In this document: positions 58,777 to 64,000 of the stretch, one piece after another
How positions within the stretch are numbered: the stretch's first letter is position 1
How the letters are laid out: each line of letters opens with the position of its first letter
Source of the DNA: Castanea sativa
Lineage: Eukaryota; Streptophyta; Magnoliopsida; Fagales; Fagaceae
Assembly: GCF_040712315.1 (NCBI RefSeq)
Contig: NC_134017.1
Span: 11,500,001-11,564,000, forward strand
Length of the DNA: 64,000 nucleotides
Reading direction: 5' to 3'
Translations under genes and position numbers: made by a program
The notes under the pieces: generated by a model
The model's database searches: none
What the model saw: only the letters and a program-made list of their open reading frames with translations
What the model was told of the DNA's origin: nothing

Positions 58777-58930
58777 ATGTTCACAATATTTTCATAACAA
58801 GTTCTAAGTAGCAAGTTGTTATTGGTGGACAAAAATATAATTTTAATGGTAAGTTCAAATTATAACCAATAAAAACTTATCACCTAGTCTTTGTTGTAAA
58901 AGTGTTGCAAAAATATTGTGGATGTAACGC
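58777..58930. repeat. MITE family M1 (copy 3)
   Basis: gttcacaatattttcataac .. tgcaaaaatattgtggatgt. Confidence 0.65.
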
Positions 58931-59454
58931 TTCAAAAATTGTCCAAACATACAAATTAGTCTAAAGCCCAAATCAAATGTTTAATTGTGTTTTCAAATAG
59001 CATATTTTAAAATCACTATTTTTTTAATAAAAAAAATGCACACTTTTCAAATAGCTAGTTTGTTAGTGTTTGTTTTAGTGTTTAATTAAATTTGTTGGAT
59101 TTATGTGATACATTTTTTCAAAAAGATAATTTGGATATATTGTTACTTATTTAGGCAATATGTTAGTAATTGAATGAGAGATCTATAACTTAATGATTGT
59201 TTGGTTGTGTACATTGAGAAATATATAGCTGATAACATTAATATCGAAACTATCATATCACACAACGATTTCAAAATATGAAAACTTGTGAAATTTTTTT
59301 TGAAAACTATATATATTTGCAAGTTTTTTTTTTTTTTGTGATGTTAATATATTCAAGTTTTTTTTTATTAAAAATAATTAATTTAAGTTTTTTAATAACC
59401 ACCTTCCCTAAAAAGAATTCTTTGAGTCACCACTGTTCTACACTATCTTTTTAT

Positions 59455-59775
59455 TGGGTGTAAATTTTAAAAATTAATTGCTTATTTTTCATGTTCTTAA
59501 CGTGCATGTTAAATTTCATTTAAATCAAATGTCATTTACTACTTTCTCAAAAAAAAATGTCATTTACTATTTAATCAACAAACTTATTTTTTATGCATAA
59601 TTTTATACCACATAAACTTGAAATTTAAACATTTGATTGATAACATAGTAATTGATCTTTGATCTTTTTGAAATTTTACAAGCATGGAGAATATAATAAG
59701 AAATGCAATCTAACAATTAAATTTTCAAAATTTACATTAAATAAAAAGATATAAGAGGAGTTTGAAGTGTTTTTT
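59455..59775. repeat. MITE family M2 (copy 5, diverged)
   Basis: Shares ttcttaacgtgcatgttaaatttc, tgataacatagtaattgatc and gcatggagaatataataagaaatgcaatctaac-like words. Confidence 0.55.
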
Positions 59776-60485
59776 GGAGAGAAACATTTTCCTCTGTTAA
59801 AAATGTAGGTCTATATCAGGGTTTTATGAAGTGCACTGTTTCTCAAAATGTTGTTTTTTGAATCCCAGATATATAGATTCATTTATGGACTTTATAGGAT
59901 TAGTTAGAAACTGTTGTTTTTAATTCAATGACCCATATATGGCGTATGACAGAAATTTTATGATTATCCTCAACCAAATACCATCCATGGATGTTCTTAA
60001 GACCACTTGTGAGTTTCCCCATTACACGGTTTGCTGCTCCTGCTCCTACTTTTCAGCCTATTAAATTTGATGAAAATATTGAGTTGTGTGATGATATGCT
60101 ACCATGCACAGACATGTATACGGGCAGACATACGGATACGATACGACGACACAAGTAATTTTAAAAAAATTATAACATGATATAGCAGATTGGATATCGT
60201 TACAACACGGGTACGCCCAAATGAAGTGTTTATGCATCTAGATGATATGTATAGTTTGATGATAATCACTAGCAGCTCCACATGCAAGCTAGGGTGGTCA
60301 CAAGACCACCCTGACTTACACCTAACTTGCAAACAAATATATGTGTACACTTGCTAAAAAAATATTATATGTTTTTTAGATTAAAAAAAATTATATATTA
60401 AATTAATCTATTGTGACCACCCTAATAAAAATGTTGAACACTCTGACTTGAGAATTACAAAAATTGGGTTCAACAAAAATAAGAG

Positions 60486-60632
60486 TAATGTTACATTTAC
60501 AATATTTTTACAATAATTTCAAAACTAATTCTAATTCTAATTTGACCCAAATATCGTTTTTATTATTTTACCCACCAATAACAATTTTTTGCATAAGATT
60601 TATTGTAAGAATGTTGTAGACGTAGGATTACT
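60486..60632. repeat. MITE family M1 (copy 4)
   Basis: gttacatttacaatattttt .. attgtaagaatgttgtagac. Confidence 0.6.
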
Positions 60633-62066
60633 CCAAAATTAATTCTGCCCCCCAAACATAATCCTTAATCCCTTTTATAATTTTTTTTTTAAAATCTTAA
60701 ATAATAATAATAAATATTAGCCCAAATAACACCAAACATAAACCAAACAAAAACAAGACAAGACCAAACAACAAGAAGTGAACAAATTGTTCAACAAATA
60801 AAAGCCTCTTATAAAATAAAAAGATAAAAATCGCTAATCATTTAAATTTGTAGATCGTTCAACCTATTTAATAAAATAATCTCTAATTTCATTTTTCCTT
60901 AAAAAATAGTACTAAGATTGTGGTTGTGAGTTCTTTTTTATGGCGATGACAGTTATACTCTTTTTAACTTTGCAATCGCAAAAAATTTTCTCTCTTTAGT
61001 GACTTGAATCGCAATTATAGTAAATATTCAAGTTATAACTTTATTAAATTTTGTATAATTTAAATTTTTTAATGACTACCTTAAAAAAATTTCCTAGAGC
61101 TGTCATTGATGATAATGATGTCGACTAGTTATTTAAAATTAAAAATAGTGATCTAGAACACGTTAAGTTGCAATTAAAGGCATGGATGATGTGAGTATAG
61201 TATGGAACATATATGAGACTGAATGGATAGAACAAGGAATGAAAGAGATAGGGGATTACGAAAAAGTAGCTTTCAAAGAATTGGCTGTCAAGCTTAGTAA
61301 AGAAGTTGTGCAGCTTTGCCGACACTCAAATCTCATTTTCATTATTTCATGGCCTAACCCTCCTCGATAGAGCCCAAATATACTGCCGTCGTTGCATTAG
61401 TGTCTCGAAGGTTGCTAGAATATTGAGGACAATCAGATATAATATCCATGTTCCGAAGTGAGGAGGTTGTTCCTGCAATTAGGCATGTCTAAGTCTAATC
61501 AAACCTTCCTTGTGAACAGTTTGCTCAAGCGATCTCTTACCCTTAGTTGTTGTTACGTTACATTATTTTGTAATTTTTTTTTTTTTTTTTGTGTTTAATT
61601 TCTAAAATAATTTCTTTACACCAAGGGAATGTCATGTTGGAGAGAAAAACAGAATTATAAGAAAAGAAAAAATATAATTAAGTAAAAAAACCAATGGGCT
61701 TTGCTTCTCTTTCTTATTCCTCACTCTTAATAGTTTTGAAAAAATGGTTTAGATTGTGTTTGGTTGGGTGGTTGCCCCTCTAAAAACCCAAATGATTTCA
61801 TCAGCTTGCCCTTCAAATCTACCACTCGTCACTTTTCTTCTAAACCCAAACCCCAAAAAGAAAAAGAAAATAATATCCCATAATTATACTCAGGGTTTAT
61901 TTAAGAACAACTTATTTAGCTGAAACTGAAAACTTATTACTGAAAGTACCGTAGAAAAAAGTTAAATGATAGCTGAATAGTATAATAGGACCCATAAATA
62001 GTACCAAAAAGTACAGTGTAACTCATTAATAATAGTAAAAATAAGCTAACAACTCTAATAAGCTGT
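60633..62066. other. Spacer, no gene seen with confidence
   Basis: A short frame at 61182-61370 (MDDVSIVWNIYETEW..) has protein-like composition and continues in other frames to about 61480, so it may be a decayed exon. Not recognised. Confidence 0.4.
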
Positions 62067-62134
62067 GGGTTTTATCACTTCCCAAACACACTCTCAATAT
62101 GGGTTTTATCACTTCCCAAACACACTCTCAATAT
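62067..62134. repeat. Tandem 34-bp duplication
   Basis: gggttttatcacttcccaaa.. at 62067 and 62101, identical. Confidence 0.9.
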
Positions 62135-62859
62135 AACAAGTAAAAACCACCTTTTGGCCATTTAAAATTAAAGCACACCTGCCCGAACAATATTTTTGAA
62201 ATTATTAAAAGAAAGAACCACAAAAGAACCATAAAATCACTCTAAGACATATCATCTTAACCGAACTAGGAATAGTAATTACATATTCATTTCTCTCACA
62301 TAAAAATGAATCTCACTAATTAAAATAGAAATAAAATTTATCACGATAAAACTAACCATTCATGTGAAAATGAAGAATACACATCTATAGTAATTATAGA
62401 GAATTCTATAATTTTTTCATGACCAAATAACAAAGACGACAATAATCATAGTACAAAAACAAAGTCACCAACCTCAATTAGAAACAACTTATTTAATTTT
62501 TTGTTAAAAAAAATTTTCTCAATGTGTGTTAAAGTTTACTTATACTTCGACAAAGTGAAAAAATGTGGGATTTTAAAAAACCATACATAAAACTAAAAGT
62601 TAAAAATTGAGCAAATAAATTAAGGCCGAACAGACTAAATTATAAGCTAACTTTTTTATTTTTAACTTCTATGTGTAGATTTTGAAAATCTCACTTTTTA
62701 AAATAAATATGTTTTTAACACATTTTCAGAAATTTTTTTAAAAAAAAATTTAATGAAAGCAAAATCTAAAAACAACATTTTATAACACTCTTCTCTTTCG
62801 CCGTTATAACAAATAAACTTGTTGTGTTAACATTTTCGTAACAATAGCTTCTCTTCTCA

Positions 62860-62983
62860 TTGTTTCGTTGAAACCTCTCTAAAATCTCTCTCACTCCTCA
62901 GTCCTCACCACCACCACCACCACAACCACAACCACCACTCTCCCCAAACCCATCATCAAATCACAGCCGTCCAACACAAAAGA
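62860..62983 (+). promoter_or_regulatory. 5' UTR of the RRM gene
   Basis: C/T-rich leader with (CAC)n at 62909-62938 and a good start context (aaagaATGGCT). Transcription start not defined. Confidence 0.5.
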
Positions 62984-63214
62984 ATGGCTCATCCGCAGCC
63001 GTACGATCCCTACTACCTCCTCCAACAACCACCGCAGCCACCACCGCAAGAGTACAACAACAGCAACAACAACAACAAGGACCGGAGTGGAATCAACACT
63101 CTCTTCGTCTCCGGACTCCCCGACGACGTGAAGGCGCGTGAGATTCACAACCTCTTCCGCCGCCGCCCCGGTTTCGACTCTTGCCAGCTCAAGTACACCG
63201 GCCGTGGCAACCAG
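62984..63214 (+). CDS. RRM RNA-binding protein, first coding exon (gene runs off the window)
   Basis: The exon encodes 77 residues: MAHPQPYDPYY, a proline/glutamine-rich stretch with QQPPQPPPQ and (N)n, then NTLFVSGLPDDVKAREIHNLFR. NTLFVSGL is an RNP2 motif and DDVKAREIHNLFRRR the first RRM helix, as in the plant RRM family close to Arabidopsis At3g21215 and yeast Scw1/Whi3-type proteins. Exon 1 ends in ..GRGNQ at 63214 followed by gt (63215), where relatives continue VVAFAVF. Expected role: nuclear/cytoplasmic mRNA binding with two RRMs; only the start of RRM1 is in view. The minus-strand frame opposite is a shadow. Confidence 0.85.
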
Positions 63215-64000
63215 GTTCAAATTTTTTTTTTTCCTTTTACTAAACTCTGTTTGGTTCGCGAGAAAATATTTCAAATCCCTAGCTAAAACATTTTTTGAAC
63301 GTTGTGTTGCTTTGGAACCTTAGGAAAAGAAAAGAAAACAAAAAAAAAAGTTTCAGTTGTTGTGTTGCTTTGGAACTTTAAGAGTGGAGATTGTAATTGT
63401 GATTTTTATGTGTTTGTGAATTACTCTATGTTTGGTTCCCGAGAAAATGTACAATGCTGAGTAAAATTCAACCAAATAAGAAGGATTGAAAAGAACAAAA
63501 CCAAAATAATAATAATAATAATAATTCAAATGTTGTGTTGCTTTGGACTTTGATGGTGAATTTTGGGATTCATTAGCTCTCTGTTTGGTTTCTAAGAAAA
63601 ATATACAGGACAGGAAAAGTTAGGAACTTTAAAAATAATAAGGTTTCATGCAATCAGGTTCCTGAAAAAATTTTCATTACTCTCTGTTTTGATTCCTGAG
63701 AAAATGTGGAACTCCTAGTATACCACATCAAAGTAAAGGGTTGGGGGGAGAAAAAAAATTCAAATGTTGTGGTGCTTTAAAATTTTTATTTTTTTATTAT
63801 ACCCTGGTGTTTGTGGATTTGTTTGCATTGGATTGTATGCGCGTGTGCTGTGTGCAGGCGTGCGCTGAGTCCTGCATTGGTTGTTTACTAGGTGGATTTT
63901 GGGTATATATATGATTACGAGGAACCCCAATTCTAACTTGACTAGACCTTTGGGTATACCGCAAATTTCACTTGTGCTTTCCTAAGGTCGTGAGTCTTGC
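63215..64000 (+). other. First intron of the RRM gene (to window end), with internal repeats
   Basis: Starts with the donor gttcaaat and a long T run. Words tctgtttggttc(g/c)(c)gagaaaat near 63246, 63424, 63579 and 63681, and gttgtgttgctttgga near 63301, 63358, 63533, form four imperfect repeats. No second exon is visible before 64000. Confidence 0.6.

Noticed and set aside
62891..63274. 127-codon minus-strand frame with a valine run
   Set aside because: Shadow of the (CAC)n leader and the proline-rich first exon of the RRM gene.
1..64000. CRISPR array, bacterial operon or integrated virus
   Set aside because: The regular repeats seen are microsatellites, minisatellites or Helitron repeats without unique equal-length spacers. 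Introns and plant genes show a nuclear plant genome, and no capsid, movement protein or viral polymerase frame was seen.

Overview
This is plant nuclear DNA. It is AT-rich, its genes are split by introns with GT..AG boundaries, and its spacers are full of plant-type mobile DNA: Helitrons, MITEs, tRNA-derived SINEs and solo LTRs. The protein-coding content (a CBL10-type calcineurin B-like protein, phospholipase D epsilon, a PRA1 protein and an RRM protein) is that of a eudicot. The repeat style reminds me of a woody eudicot such as a Fagales tree, but that is only an impression. I found no prokaryotic operon, no CRISPR and no virus.

Layout. Positions 1-1535: spacer with two MITEs. Positions 1536-15216 (unit A) and 18603-29562 (unit B) are two direct copies of one segment, each carrying a CBL10-like gene on the minus strand. 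Each unit also has a partial extra copy of the last three CBL exons further downstream, and a 2.5-2.8 kb Helitron upstream that carries a promoter/5' UTR-like stretch on the plus strand. Unit B's main gene (21126-25168) reads through as 256 codons in nine exons. Unit A's gene (4611-10700) has the same nine exons but a stop codon in exon 2. Comparing A with B gives clean empty sites for several insertions: a 967-bp Helitron, a MITE with a 9-bp target duplication, a 141-bp MITE with TTA, and a 596-bp block. Between the units (15217-18602) are broken retroelement pieces, including an LTR cut off exactly where unit B begins.

Positions 29563-45700 hold no gene I can support. They contain a head-to-tail Helitron-like array (30.3-32.2 kb), two solo LTRs, tRNA-type SINEs, MITEs, a CTCGAG-rich inverted-repeat cluster and microsatellites. 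Positions 45776-49179 (minus) hold a complete four-exon phospholipase D epsilon/alpha-4 gene of 760 codons. Positions 49320-55900 are repeats. Positions 56212-56796 (plus) hold an intact intronless PRA1 gene. After more repeats, the first exon of an RRM RNA-binding protein gene begins at 62984 and runs into an intron that reaches the window end.

Function. The genes do not form a pathway or cluster. CBL10 proteins sense calcium and recruit CIPK kinases to membranes, PLD epsilon makes phosphatidic acid at the plasma membrane, and PRA1 proteins act in endomembrane traffic. Calcium/lipid/membrane themes overlap but I infer no joint system. The most interesting material is the CBL10 tandem pair, with its unusual N-terminal mini-exon and altered EF-hand 2, and the Helitron structures.
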